Source: Xanthomonas sp. CFBP 8443 (lineage in GTDB: Bacteria > Pseudomonadota > Gammaproteobacteria > Xanthomonadales > Xanthomonadaceae). From it: a DNA stretch of 64,000 bases. A program made the position numbers and the translations under genes. The number at the start of each line of letters is the position of its first letter. The stretch's first letter is position 1. The notes beneath the pieces were generated by a model. It was not told the origin of the DNA, ran no database searches, and saw only the letters and a list, made by a program, of their open reading frames with translations. The stretch covers positions 2,914,001 through 2,978,000 of the forward strand of contig NZ_CP102592.1 of NCBI RefSeq assembly GCF_025666195.1. The letters run 5' to 3'. Positions 8,715-17,030 of this stretch are shown here, piece after piece.

Positions 8715-9500
8715 TCAAACCATAAATTGCTCGCTCAATATCCGCTCTTCCAGATTGTGTTCCGGATCGAACAGCAGCGTGACCAGGCGGTCGCGCGATT
8801 CGCGGATGGTGACTTCGACCACGTCGCGGGTCTCGTGCGAGTCGGCGGTGACGCTGACCGGGCGCTTGTAGTGGTCGAGCACGCGCAAGCGCACTTCGGT
8901 GTCGGCCTTGAGGATCGCGCCGCGCCAGCGCCGCGGGCGGTACGGGGCGATCGGGGTCAGTGCCAGCGTGTGCGAGCCCAGCGGCAGGATTGGGCCATGC
9001 GCGGAATAGTTGTAGGCGGTGCTGCCGGCGGGCGTGGAGACCATGACGCCGTCGCAGATCAGTTCGTCGACCCGGGTCTGGCCGTTGAGGTCGATGCTGA
9101 CGTGCGCGGCCTGGCGGGTCTGCCGCAGCAGAGACACCTCGTTGTAGGCCAGCGAGCCGGTGCTGGTGCCGGATTCGGTCTGCGCCAGCATCTCCAGCGG
9201 CCGCAGCTTGGCCGGCTCGGCCTGCGCCAGGCGCACGGGAAGATCGTCGTCGCGAAACTGGTTCATCAGGAACCCGACCGTGCCCAGCTTCATCCCGAAC
9301 ACCGGCTTGCCCAGCCCGCCGTGGCGATGCAGGGTCTGCAGCATGAACCCGTCGCCGCCGAGCGCGCACAGCACATCCGCATCGGCAGGCGCGTGGTCGC
9401 CATAACGCGCGATCAGCTGATCGCGCGCCTGCAGCGCAGGCGGCGTGGTACTGGCAAGAAAACAGATGCGGGGAGCGGACGGCAGCACGGGAGCATTCAT
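8715..9500 (-). CDS. nadK: NAD kinase
   Basis: Phosphorylates NAD to NADP in the cytoplasm. The 261-residue protein carries the GGDG motif at residues 48-51 ([12 protein letters not shown]), the conserved NE pair in [10 protein letters not shown] and the glycine/serine-rich [17 protein letters not shown] segment. This is the shorter form usual for Xanthomonadaceae. The ATG at 9500 opens the protein as [17 protein letters not shown]. First gene of a three-gene minus-strand group; the kynurenine genes upstream in the window supply NAD precursor, which is a functional link but not evidence of co-regulation. Confidence 0.93.
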   Translation of the reverse strand: MNAPVLPSAPRICFLASTTPPALQARDQLIARYGDHAPADADVLCALGGDGFMLQTLHRHGGLGKPVFGMKLGTVGFLMNQFRDDDLPVRLAQAEPAKLRPLEMLAQTESGTSTGSLAYNEVSLLRQTRQAAHVSIDLNGQTRVDELICDGVMVSTPAGSTAYNYSAHGPILPLGSHTLALTPIAPYRPRRWRGAILKADTEVRLRVLDHYKRPVSVTADSHETRDVVEVTIRESRDRLVTLLFDPEHNLEERILSEQFMV

Positions 9501-9558
9501 GGCCCGATCATACCCGGCACACCGTTACGACGCGCCCTCGCCCGCATACGCGAAACAG

Positions 9559-9714
9559 GTGAGCCGAGCGAACTCGGCTCACGCAATGCCTCTGGAGCAA
9601 AGCCCCCCTTCTGTTAAGGGGGGCGCGGCGACACCCGCGGGGGATAGGCGAAATAGCCGGGCGGTGCCAAACGTTTGCATCGCAAACGTTTGGGCCAGGC
9701 CCGCAGAGCGGGCC
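9559..9714. terminator. Hairpin cluster downstream of gdhB
   Basis: Four perfect hairpins lie in the 225-bp gap after gdhB: GTGAGCCGAG/CTCGGCTCAC with a CGAA loop (9559-9582), CCCCCCTT/AAGGGGGG (9603-9623), CCAAACGTTTGC/GCAAACGTTTGG with a 3-nt loop (9667-9693) and GGCCCGC/GCGGGCC with loop AGA (9698-9714). None is followed by a convincing T-run on either strand, so transcript end stabilisation or an attenuating role is as likely as intrinsic termination. Read on the minus strand, they follow the gdhB stop codon within 12 bases. Confidence 0.55.
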
Positions 9715-9725
9715 CGACCACGGGG

Positions 9726-12700
9726 TTACAACCCGTGCGCCGCCAACTGGCCCAGCCGCTGCACCGCCACCGACACGGTCGGGTAGTCCAGCGCCTTCTG
9801 CGCCGCCAGTTCCTGCAGCATGTTCAAGGTGAAGCGCAGGCTGCTGTCGTCGCGCTGCAGCCACTGCTGCACCTTGGCCACGGCATTGGCGCCCGGCAGC
9901 GCCAGGGCCTGCCCGGCCAATGCGCTGTGGTGCTTGGCCAGCTCGTCGCGCAGCACGCCGCGGGCCACCGCATGCCAGCGGCCGTTGACCTCCAGCGCGT
10001 CGATCTGCTCGAACAGCCACGGCAACTGCAGGGCCTCGCCGAGGCGGAAGTGCACCTTCGATACCTCCACCGGCTTGAGCTTGCGGGTGCGCGCCATCTC
10101 GATGATGTCGAACGCCGGCTCCAGGAAGCGCAGTTCCGACAGCTGCTGCGCCAGCGCCGCCGGCAGGCCCTTGTCCTGCCATTCCTGCACCAGCGCCTCG
10201 TACAGCGGACGCTGCGAGTCCGACAGCACGCCGGAGGCGACGCGGATGTCGTTGAACGGCTCGTGGTAGCGGTCCACCGCCGCGGTGATGCCCGGCATCG
10301 GGCCGGGGCGGAACAGCAGCCAGCGCACGAACGCGCGCTGCAGCTTCCAGATCACTTCCAGCGCATCGATCTGCACCGACTCGGGCACCTGCCCGTCCAG
10401 CGCGTCGATCTGCGTCCACAGCGCGCGCGCGTCCAGCGTCTCGCGGCTGATCGTGTACGCCTTGGCCACCTCGCCGATGCTGCGCCCGGTGTCTTCCTGC
10501 ATACGCATCAGGAAGGTCGCGCCCATGCGGTTGATGGTGGTGTTGGTGACCGCGGTGGCGATGATCTCGCGCTTGAGCCGGTGCCGCTCCATCGCATCGG
10601 CGTACTTCTTCTGCAGCGGCTGCGGGAAGTAGCGCTGCAGCTCCTTGGACAGGTACGGGTCCTCGGGGATGTCCGATTCCAGCAGTTGCTGGAACGCGAC
10701 CAGCTTGGAGTACGACAGCAGCACCGCCAGCTCCGGCCGGGTCAGGCCCTGGCCGCGGGCCTTGCGCGCGGAGATCTCCGCATCCGAGGGCAGGTATTCG
10801 ATCTGCCGGTCGAGCAGGCCCTGCGCTTCCAGGGTGCGGATGAAGTGCTGCTTGGAGCCCAGGCGCTTGACGCTCATCCGCTCCATCAGGCTCAGCGCCT
10901 GGTTCTGGCGGATGTTGTCCCACAGCACCAGCTCGGCGACCTCGTCGGTCATCGACGCCAGCAGCGTGTTGCGCGCCGCCACGGTCAGCTTCTTGGCCTG
11001 CACCACGTCGTTGAGCAGGATCTTGATGTTGACCTCGTGGTCGGAGGTGTCCACGCCGGCCGAGTTGTCGATGAAGTCGGTGTTGAGCAGCACGCCGACC
11101 TGCGCGGCCTCGATGCGGCCGAGCTGGGTCAGGCCCAGGTTGCCGCCCTCGCCGACGATCTTGCAGCGCAGCTCGCCGCCGTTCACGCGCAGGCCGTTGT
11201 TGGCGCGGTCGCCGACGTCGCCATGGGTCTCGCTGGCGGCCTTGACGTAGGTGCCGATGCCGCCGTTCCAGAACAGGTCCACCGGCGCCTTGAGGATGGC
11301 GTTCATCAGTTCGTTCGGCGAGAGCTGCTTGACGTTCGCCTCCAGGCCCAGCGCCTCGCGCACCGGCGCGCTGATCTCGATCGACTTCAGCGTGCGCGGA
11401 TAGATGCCGCCGCCTGCGCTGATCAGCTTGGCGTCGTAGTCGGCCCAGCTGGAGCGCGGCAGCTTGAACAGGCGCTCGCGCTCGGCGAACGAGGCGGCCG
11501 CATCCGGCGTCGGATCCAGGAAGATGTGGCGGTGGTCGAACGCGGCCAGCAGGCGGATGTGCCGCGACAGCAGCATGCCGTTGCCGAACACGTCGCCGGA
11601 CATGTCGCCGATGCCGACCACGCTGAAGTCCTCGCTCTGGCAATCACGGCCCAGCGCGCGGAAGTGGCGCTTGACCGACTCCCAGGCGCCGCGCGCGGTG
11701 ATGCCCATGCCCTTGTGGTCGTAGCCGACCGAGCCGCCGGAGGCGAACGCGTCGCCGAGCCAGAAGCCGTGGTCGAGCGCCAGCCCGTTGGCGATGTCGG
11801 AGAACGTGGCGGTGCCCTTGTCGGCGGCCACCACCAGGTACGGATCGTCCTGGTCGTGGCGCACCACCTGCGGCGGCGCCACGATCTTGCCGCCGACGAT
11901 GTTGTCGGTGATGTCGAGCAGGCCCTGGATGAACAGCTTGTAGCAGGCGATGCCCTCGGCCAGCACCGCGTCGCGGTCGCCGCCGGCGGGCTGGCGCTTG
12001 CAGAAGAAGCCACCCTTGGCGCCGACCGGCACGATCACCGTGTTCTTGACCATCTGCGCCTTGACCAGGCCCAGCACCTCGGTACGGAAATCCTCGCGCC
12101 GGTCCGACCAGCGCAGGCCGCCGCGCGCCACCGCGCCGAAGCGCAGGTGCACGCCTTCCACGCGCGGGCCGTATACGAAGATCTCGCGGTACGGGCGCGG
12201 CTTGGGCAGCTCCGGCACCTTGGCCGAATCGAGCTTGAAGCTGATGCAGTGGCCCGGCTGACCGTCCTTGCCGGTCTGGTAGTAGCTGGTGCGCAGAGTG
12301 GCCTGGATCACGCCCTTGAAGCTGCGCAGGATGCGGTCCTCGTCGAGGCTGGCGACCTGGTCGAACAGCTTCAGCATGGCCGCGGTGGTCGCCTCCAGCT
12401 GCGCATCGCGGTTGCCGCCGCGCGCGTCGATCACCGGCTGCAGCGCCCTCAGCGCGGCCTCATCGCCGCCCGCCAGCAGGCGCAGCTGCGCCGACAGCGC
12501 AGCCTGGCCGTCGGCGATCTGCGCCTTGCTCTCGTTGCCGGTGGCCGGATCGAAGCGCGCCTCGAACAGTTCCACCAACAGCCGCGCCAGCAGCGGATAG
12601 CGGCTGCAGGTCTCTTCCACGTAGGCCTGCGAGAACGGCACGCCGGTCTGCAGCAGGTACTTGCAGTAACCGCGCAGGATCGCCACCTGGCGCCAGTCCA

Positions 12701-14843
12701 GCCCGGCGCCGACGATCAGCCGGTTGAAGCCGTCGTTCTCGGCATCGCCGCGCCAGATGCGCACGAACGCTTCGCACAGCGGCGCGTCGGCGCGTTCTAC
12801 GTCGATGCTGCCGGCCAGCGGCTCCACTTCGAAGTCCTGGATGTACAGCACGGTGCCGTCCACGGTGAGCCGGTACGGGCGTTCGGAGATCACCCGCAGG
12901 CCCAGGTTCTCCATCATCGGCAGCACGTCCGACAGCGGCAGGTCGTCGCGCTGGCGGTACAGCTTCAGGCGCAGGCTGTCGGCACCGTCGCGGCGCAGCG
13001 ACTGCAGGCTCAGGTGCAGGTCGTCGGGACCGCGCAGCGCGGCCAGGCGCTCGACGTCGCGCGCGGCGATCTGCGCGGTCGATTCCTCGATGTAGCCGGC
13101 CGGCAGCGCGCGGCCGTAGCTGGCCGACAGGCGCAGGCCGTCGCGCTCGCCGCGGCTGGCGACCAGCGCCTCGCGCAGGTCGTCCTGCCAGTTGCGCAGC
13201 AGGTGCGCCAGGCGCGTTTCCAGTTCGGTGGTGTCGAATTCCAGCGCTTCGCCGGGCTTGGGCCGCACGATCAGGTGCAGCTGCGCCAGCGGCGATTCGC
13301 CCAGCACCACGCTGGAGTCGATGTATTCGCCGTGCAGCGCGTCCTTCAACAACGCCTCGATGCGCAGCCGCACGTCGGTGTTGAAGCGCTCGCGCGGGAT
13401 GTAGACCAGCGCGGAGATGAAGCGGCCGTACTTGTCGCGGCGCAGGAACAGGCGGCTGCGCACCCGCTCCTGCAGGCCGAGGATGCCCATCGCGGTGCGG
13501 TACAGCTCTTCCTCGTTGGACTGGAACAGCTCCTCGCGCGGCAGCGTCTCCAGGATGTGGCGCAGCGCCTTGCCGCTGTGGCTGCTCGGGGTCAGCCCGG
13601 ACTTGCGCATCACGTAGTCGTAGCGCTCGCGCACCAGCGGGATCTCCCACGGCCGGCGGTTGTAGGCGCTGGAGGTGAACAGGCCGAGGAAGCGCTGCTC
13701 GGCGACGATGCGGCCCTTGGCATCGAACTCCAGCACGCCGATGTAGTCCATGTAGCCGCTGCGGTGCACGCGCGAGCGCGCGTTGGTCTTGGTCAGGATC
13801 AGCGCGTCCTTGATTCCGGACTCGCTCAGGCCATGCGCAGCCAGCGTGCGCACCGGCCGCGCCGGCGACTTGTCGTGGCCGCGCAGCAGGCCTAGGCCGC
13901 TGTCCTCCAGCGGCGCCAGCACGTCTTCGCCGCCCTGCTTCTCAACCCGGTATTCGCGGTAGCCGAAGAAGGTGAAGTGGTCGGCCGCGGCCCAGCGCAG
14001 GAATTCCTGCGCCTCGCGCCGGCCCTTGTCGTCCACCGGCAGGCGCCGCGTGGTCAGGTCGTCGGCCAGCGCCAGCATCTTTTCGCGCATGCCGCTCCAG
14101 TCGCGGACGATGTTGCGCACCTCGCCGAGGATGCGCTGGATCGCCGCGTCCACCCGCGGCATGTCCTCCGGCGGCTGGCGGTCGATCTCCAGCAGCATCA
14201 GCGATTCCGGCTTGCCCTCGCCCACCGCCTCCAGCTTGCCGCCCTTGTCGCGGCTCATGCGCAGCACCGGGTGGCCGAGCACGTGCACGCCGATGCCCAG
14301 TTCCGACAGCGCCATGCTCACCGAGTCCACCAGGAACGGCATGTCGTCGTTGACGATCTGCAGCACCGTGCGCGAAGACTCCCAGCCGTCGTCCTTCAGG
14401 TTCGGATTGAACACCCGCACGTTGACCGTGCCCGGCTTGCGCTTGCGTGCGAATTCCAGCGTCGACGCCGCCAGCGCCGCCCACTCCTGCGCGCTGTGGT
14501 GGGGGAACTCGTCCTCCTCCATGCGCCGGTAGAACTCCTCGGCGAACGCCTGCGCCTCGTCCTGGCGCGCGCTCGGATAGCGCTTGCGCAGCGCCGCGTA
14601 CACCGGCTCCAGGCTGAAACCGGTCGCGGCGGCGGCCGGTGCGGCATCGATCATCCGCGAGTTGGTCGCGGCCTGCGCGGCGCGCTTGCGCGCGACCGGC
14701 GCGGCCTTGGCCTTGCCGGCCACAGGCTTGGCAGCGGGCTTGGAAGCGGTGGACGCGGGCTTGGCGACGGGCTTGGACGCGGATTTGCTGGAGGATCCGG
14801 CCGACGATTTGCTGGAACGGGAGGCGTCTTGTTTGGGTTTCAT
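9726..14843 (-). CDS. gdhB: NAD-specific glutamate dehydrogenase, large (about 180 kDa) class
   Basis: Catabolic enzyme that oxidatively deaminates glutamate to 2-oxoglutarate with NAD. At 1705 residues it belongs to the giant bacterial GDH class with long N- and C-terminal regulatory regions. The catalytic core is visible around residue 910 (GGLRWSDRREDFRTEVLGLV followed by a KNTVIVPVGAKGGF segment), and the NAD domain contains VGIGDMSGDVFGNGML. I chose the ATG at 14843; an earlier in-frame start would add 20 residues. Residues 1-65 are an unusual Lys/Ala/Pro/Ser tail resembling histone H1 tails, with RKRAAQ at its end. The catalytic domain starts after it. Hairpins follow the stop. Confidence 0.95.
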   Translation of the reverse strand: MKPKQDASRSSKSSAGSSSKSASKPVAKPASTASKPAAKPVAGKAKAAPVARKRAAQAATNSRMIDAAPAAAATGFSLEPVYAALRKRYPSARQDEAQAFAEEFYRRMEEDEFPHHSAQEWAALAASTLEFARKRKPGTVNVRVFNPNLKDDGWESSRTVLQIVNDDMPFLVDSVSMALSELGIGVHVLGHPVLRMSRDKGGKLEAVGEGKPESLMLLEIDRQPPEDMPRVDAAIQRILGEVRNIVRDWSGMREKMLALADDLTTRRLPVDDKGRREAQEFLRWAAADHFTFFGYREYRVEKQGGEDVLAPLEDSGLGLLRGHDKSPARPVRTLAAHGLSESGIKDALILTKTNARSRVHRSGYMDYIGVLEFDAKGRIVAEQRFLGLFTSSAYNRRPWEIPLVRERYDYVMRKSGLTPSSHSGKALRHILETLPREELFQSNEEELYRTAMGILGLQERVRSRLFLRRDKYGRFISALVYIPRERFNTDVRLRIEALLKDALHGEYIDSSVVLGESPLAQLHLIVRPKPGEALEFDTTELETRLAHLLRNWQDDLREALVASRGERDGLRLSASYGRALPAGYIEESTAQIAARDVERLAALRGPDDLHLSLQSLRRDGADSLRLKLYRQRDDLPLSDVLPMMENLGLRVISERPYRLTVDGTVLYIQDFEVEPLAGSIDVERADAPLCEAFVRIWRGDAENDGFNRLIVGAGLDWRQVAILRGYCKYLLQTGVPFSQAYVEETCSRYPLLARLLVELFEARFDPATGNESKAQIADGQAALSAQLRLLAGGDEAALRALQPVIDARGGNRDAQLEATTAAMLKLFDQVASLDEDRILRSFKGVIQATLRTSYYQTGKDGQPGHCISFKLDSAKVPELPKPRPYREIFVYGPRVEGVHLRFGAVARGGLRWSDRREDFRTEVLGLVKAQMVKNTVIVPVGAKGGFFCKRQPAGGDRDAVLAEGIACYKLFIQGLLDITDNIVGGKIVAPPQVVRHDQDDPYLVVAADKGTATFSDIANGLALDHGFWLGDAFASGGSVGYDHKGMGITARGAWESVKRHFRALGRDCQSEDFSVVGIGDMSGDVFGNGMLLSRHIRLLAAFDHRHIFLDPTPDAAASFAERERLFKLPRSSWADYDAKLISAGGGIYPRTLKSIEISAPVREALGLEANVKQLSPNELMNAILKAPVDLFWNGGIGTYVKAASETHGDVGDRANNGLRVNGGELRCKIVGEGGNLGLTQLGRIEAAQVGVLLNTDFIDNSAGVDTSDHEVNIKILLNDVVQAKKLTVAARNTLLASMTDEVAELVLWDNIRQNQALSLMERMSVKRLGSKQHFIRTLEAQGLLDRQIEYLPSDAEISARKARGQGLTRPELAVLLSYSKLVAFQQLLESDIPEDPYLSKELQRYFPQPLQKKYADAMERHRLKREIIATAVTNTTINRMGATFLMRMQEDTGRSIGEVAKAYTISRETLDARALWTQIDALDGQVPESVQIDALEVIWKLQRAFVRWLLFRPGPMPGITAAVDRYHEPFNDIRVASGVLSDSQRPLYEALVQEWQDKGLPAALAQQLSELRFLEPAFDIIEMARTRKLKPVEVSKVHFRLGEALQLPWLFEQIDALEVNGRWHAVARGVLRDELAKHHSALAGQALALPGANAVAKVQQWLQRDDSSLRFTLNMLQELAAQKALDYPTVSVAVQRLGQLAAHGL

Positions 14844-15074
14844 GACGGGGAGCAACAACGATGCTCGTTGGGAAAGCCGGAATTGTACCGGTGGCGCGTT
14901 CAACTACCTTGCTGCATGGCGCAAACCGGGCCGCACGGCGCCGCGACGCGCCATATCGTGCAAAGCGGCGCGAGCGCTTCGTCACGCCGCCGTAACTCCC
15001 ACCCGCGGAGCGTCGCCGCTGCCGCGCGCTGTCGCGATCGGCGCGCCGCTGTCAAGGCTGTTCTAATTCTAAAC
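14844..15074. other. Divergent intergenic region gdhB/tetR
   Basis: The 253-bp spacer between the divergently transcribed gdhB and tetR must carry both promoters. I see no gene in it. The only clear element is the dyad next to tetR, listed separately. The AT-rich stretch TTCTAATTCTAAAC at 15061 is the best candidate for promoter DNA. Confidence 0.4.
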
Positions 15075-15090
15075 TGGACGGTATAGTCCA
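15075..15090. promoter_or_regulatory. Probable TetR operator
   Basis: Perfect inverted repeat TGGAC-GGTATA-GTCCA, ending six bases before the tetR start codon and next to an AT-rich segment. Position and form suit autorepression by the TetR protein, which would also control the RND genes behind it. Confidence 0.55.
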
Positions 15091-15096
15091 CATTCG

Positions 15097-15750
15097 ATGA
15101 GCATCTCCCCGGCCCCCGCCTCCCTGCGTCAGGCGCGCGATCAGCGCGTGTACGACGCCGTGCGCGAACTGCTGGCCGAGGAAGGCATGCGCCTGAGCAT
15201 GGACGCGGTGGCCGCCCGCGCCGGCTGTTCCAAGCAGACCCTGTACAGCCGCTACCGCAGCAAGCAAGACCTGCTGCAGCGGGTGATGCAGAACCACATG
15301 GAACTGAGCATCACCCACCTGGGTCCGGCCCAGGGCGATCTGCGCGGCAGCCTGCTGCGCTTCGCCTGCGAACACCTGGAGCTGCTGTCCGAACCGCGCG
15401 TGCTGCAGAGTTCCCAGCTGATCTCCGCCGAATCGCGGCATTTCCCCGACCAGGCCCGCGCCCTGTTCCGCGACAGCGCCGAGACGCTGATGCAGCGCCT
15501 GGGCGAACGCCTGCAGCTGGCGGTGGCCGCCGGCCAGCTGCGGCATGACGATCCGCACTTCATGGCCGAACTGCTGTTGAGCATGATCGTCGGCATGGAT
15601 TTCGAGCGGCAGCGCTTCCACACCGCCCATCGCAGCGACGCCGCCGCGCAGCGCGCATGGGCCGAATTCGCCGTCGACGGTTTTCTGCGCGCGTTCGCCG
15701 CGCCCCCTTCCCTTTCGTTTTCAACACCAGACCGGAGTACCACCCGATGA
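15097..15750 (+). CDS. TetR/AcrR family transcriptional regulator
   Basis: 217-residue regulator. Residues about 10-60 form the TetR helix-turn-helix (AVRELLAEEGMRLSMDAVAARAGCSKQTLYSRYRSKQDLL); the rest is a helical ligand-binding domain of the AcrR C-terminal type. It is the first gene of an operon with an RND pump: its stop overlaps the adaptor start as ATGA. By analogy with AcrR, NalC and SmeT it is probably a local repressor released by a pump substrate. The dyad at 15075-15090 is its likely binding site. Confidence 0.9.
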   Translation: MSISPAPASLRQARDQRVYDAVRELLAEEGMRLSMDAVAARAGCSKQTLYSRYRSKQDLLQRVMQNHMELSITHLGPAQGDLRGSLLRFACEHLELLSEPRVLQSSQLISAESRHFPDQARALFRDSAETLMQRLGERLQLAVAAGQLRHDDPHFMAELLLSMIVGMDFERQRFHTAHRSDAAAQRAWAEFAVDGFLRAFAAPPSLSFSTPDRSTTR

Positions 15751-17018
15751 CCTCCCCGTTGCGTTCCCTCGCCCTGGCCTGCGCCGTCGTGGTGGTGTTG
15801 GCGTCCTGCAAGAAGAAAGAGGAACAGCAAGCCATGCCGCCGCCGGAAGTGGGCGTGCTGGAAGCCAAGCCGCAGTCGCTGCCGCTGCAGCGCGAACTGG
15901 TCGGACGCCTGTCCGCGTACCGCAGCGCCGACGTGCGTGCGCGCGTGGCCGGGGTGCTGGAGAAGCGCCTGTACACCGAAGGCACCGACGTGAAGGAAGG
16001 CCAGCCGCTGTTCCAGATCGATCCGGCGCCGCTGCGCGCCTCGCTGGCCTCGGCGCAGGGCCAGTTGGCCGCGGCCGAGGCGACCTATGCCAACGCCAAG
16101 GTCGCCGCCGGCCGCGCGCGTAGCCTCGCCCCGCAGTCCTACGTGTCCAAGTCCGACCTGGATGCTGCCGAAGCCACCGAGCGCACCTCGGCCGCATCGG
16201 TGCAGCAGGCGCGCGCGGCGGTGGAAACCGCGCGCATCAACCTGGGCTACGCCACCGTCACCGCGCCGATCGCCGGCCGCGCCGGCAAGCAGCAGGTCAC
16301 CGAGGGCGCGCTGGTCGGCCAGGGCGACACCACCCTGCTGACCACGATCGACCAGCTCGATCCGCTGTACGTGAACTTCTCGATGAGTTCGGACGAAATG
16401 GCGCAGCTGCGCCAGGCGCAGACCCAGGGCAGCGTGGCGCTCAACGAGGAAGGCAAGTCGACCGTGCAGGTCAAGCTCGGCGACGGCAGCACCTACGCCC
16501 AGCCCGGCACCCTGGACTTCTCCGACACCGCGGTCGACCCGAGCACCGGCTCGGTCACCCTGCGCGCGCTGCTGCCGAACCCGGACCGGGTGCTGCTGCC
16601 CGGCGCGTTCGTCACCTTCGCCGCCAACCTGGGCCAGCGCAACAACGCCTTCCTGATCCCGCAGGAAGCGATGCTGCGCGACGCCAAGGGCGCCTATGCG
16701 CTGGTCGTCGGCAAGGACGGCAAGGTGGCGCGCAAGGACGTGGCCACGGCCGGCCAGCAGGAAGGCAAGTGGATCATCACCTCCGGCCTGCAGGCGGGCG
16801 ACCAGGTGATCGTCAGCGGCCTGCAGAAGGCCAAGGAAGGGGCACCGGCCAAGGCCACGCCGTGGACGCCGGGCGCCGCACCGGGCCAGGGCGCTGCCGC
16901 GCCGCAGGGCCAGGGCCAGGCCGCAGCGCCGCAGGGCCAGGCCGCCGGCAAACCGCAGGGCGCAGCGAACGGCGACACGCCGGCCGCCGCGGCCGATTCC
17001 AAGCCCGAGCAGCAGTAA
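15747..17018 (+). CDS. RND efflux periplasmic adaptor (membrane fusion protein)
   Basis: 423-residue lipoprotein adaptor linking an RND pump to an outer-membrane channel. The signal peptide ends in a lipobox LASC with Cys21. Then follow a beta-barrel/lipoyl half motif (LSAYRSADVRARVAGVL), an alpha-hairpin (residues about 85-150), the second lipoyl half (GYATVTAPIAGRAGK) and the beta-barrel. The last 60 residues are a Gln/Ala/Pro/Gly-rich repeat (APQGQGQAAAPQGQ), longer than in AcrA or MexA. The ATG overlaps the tetR stop. It is of the AcrA/MexA/SmeD type. Confidence 0.92.
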   Translation: MTSPLRSLALACAVVVVLASCKKKEEQQAMPPPEVGVLEAKPQSLPLQRELVGRLSAYRSADVRARVAGVLEKRLYTEGTDVKEGQPLFQIDPAPLRASLASAQGQLAAAEATYANAKVAAGRARSLAPQSYVSKSDLDAAEATERTSAASVQQARAAVETARINLGYATVTAPIAGRAGKQQVTEGALVGQGDTTLLTTIDQLDPLYVNFSMSSDEMAQLRQAQTQGSVALNEEGKSTVQVKLGDGSTYAQPGTLDFSDTAVDPSTGSVTLRALLPNPDRVLLPGAFVTFAANLGQRNNAFLIPQEAMLRDAKGAYALVVGKDGKVARKDVATAGQQEGKWIITSGLQAGDQVIVSGLQKAKEGAPAKATPWTPGAAPGQGAAAPQGQGQAAAPQGQAAGKPQGAANGDTPAAAADSKPEQQ

Positions 17019-17030
17019 CGGACCCCCACC

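Noticed and set aside
9675..13895. 1406-codon open frame on the plus strand antisense to gdhB
   Set aside because: Its composition (His, Arg, Gln, Val, Ala and many low-complexity stretches) is that of a GC-rich shadow frame; gdhB on the other strand is clearly coding with known motifs.
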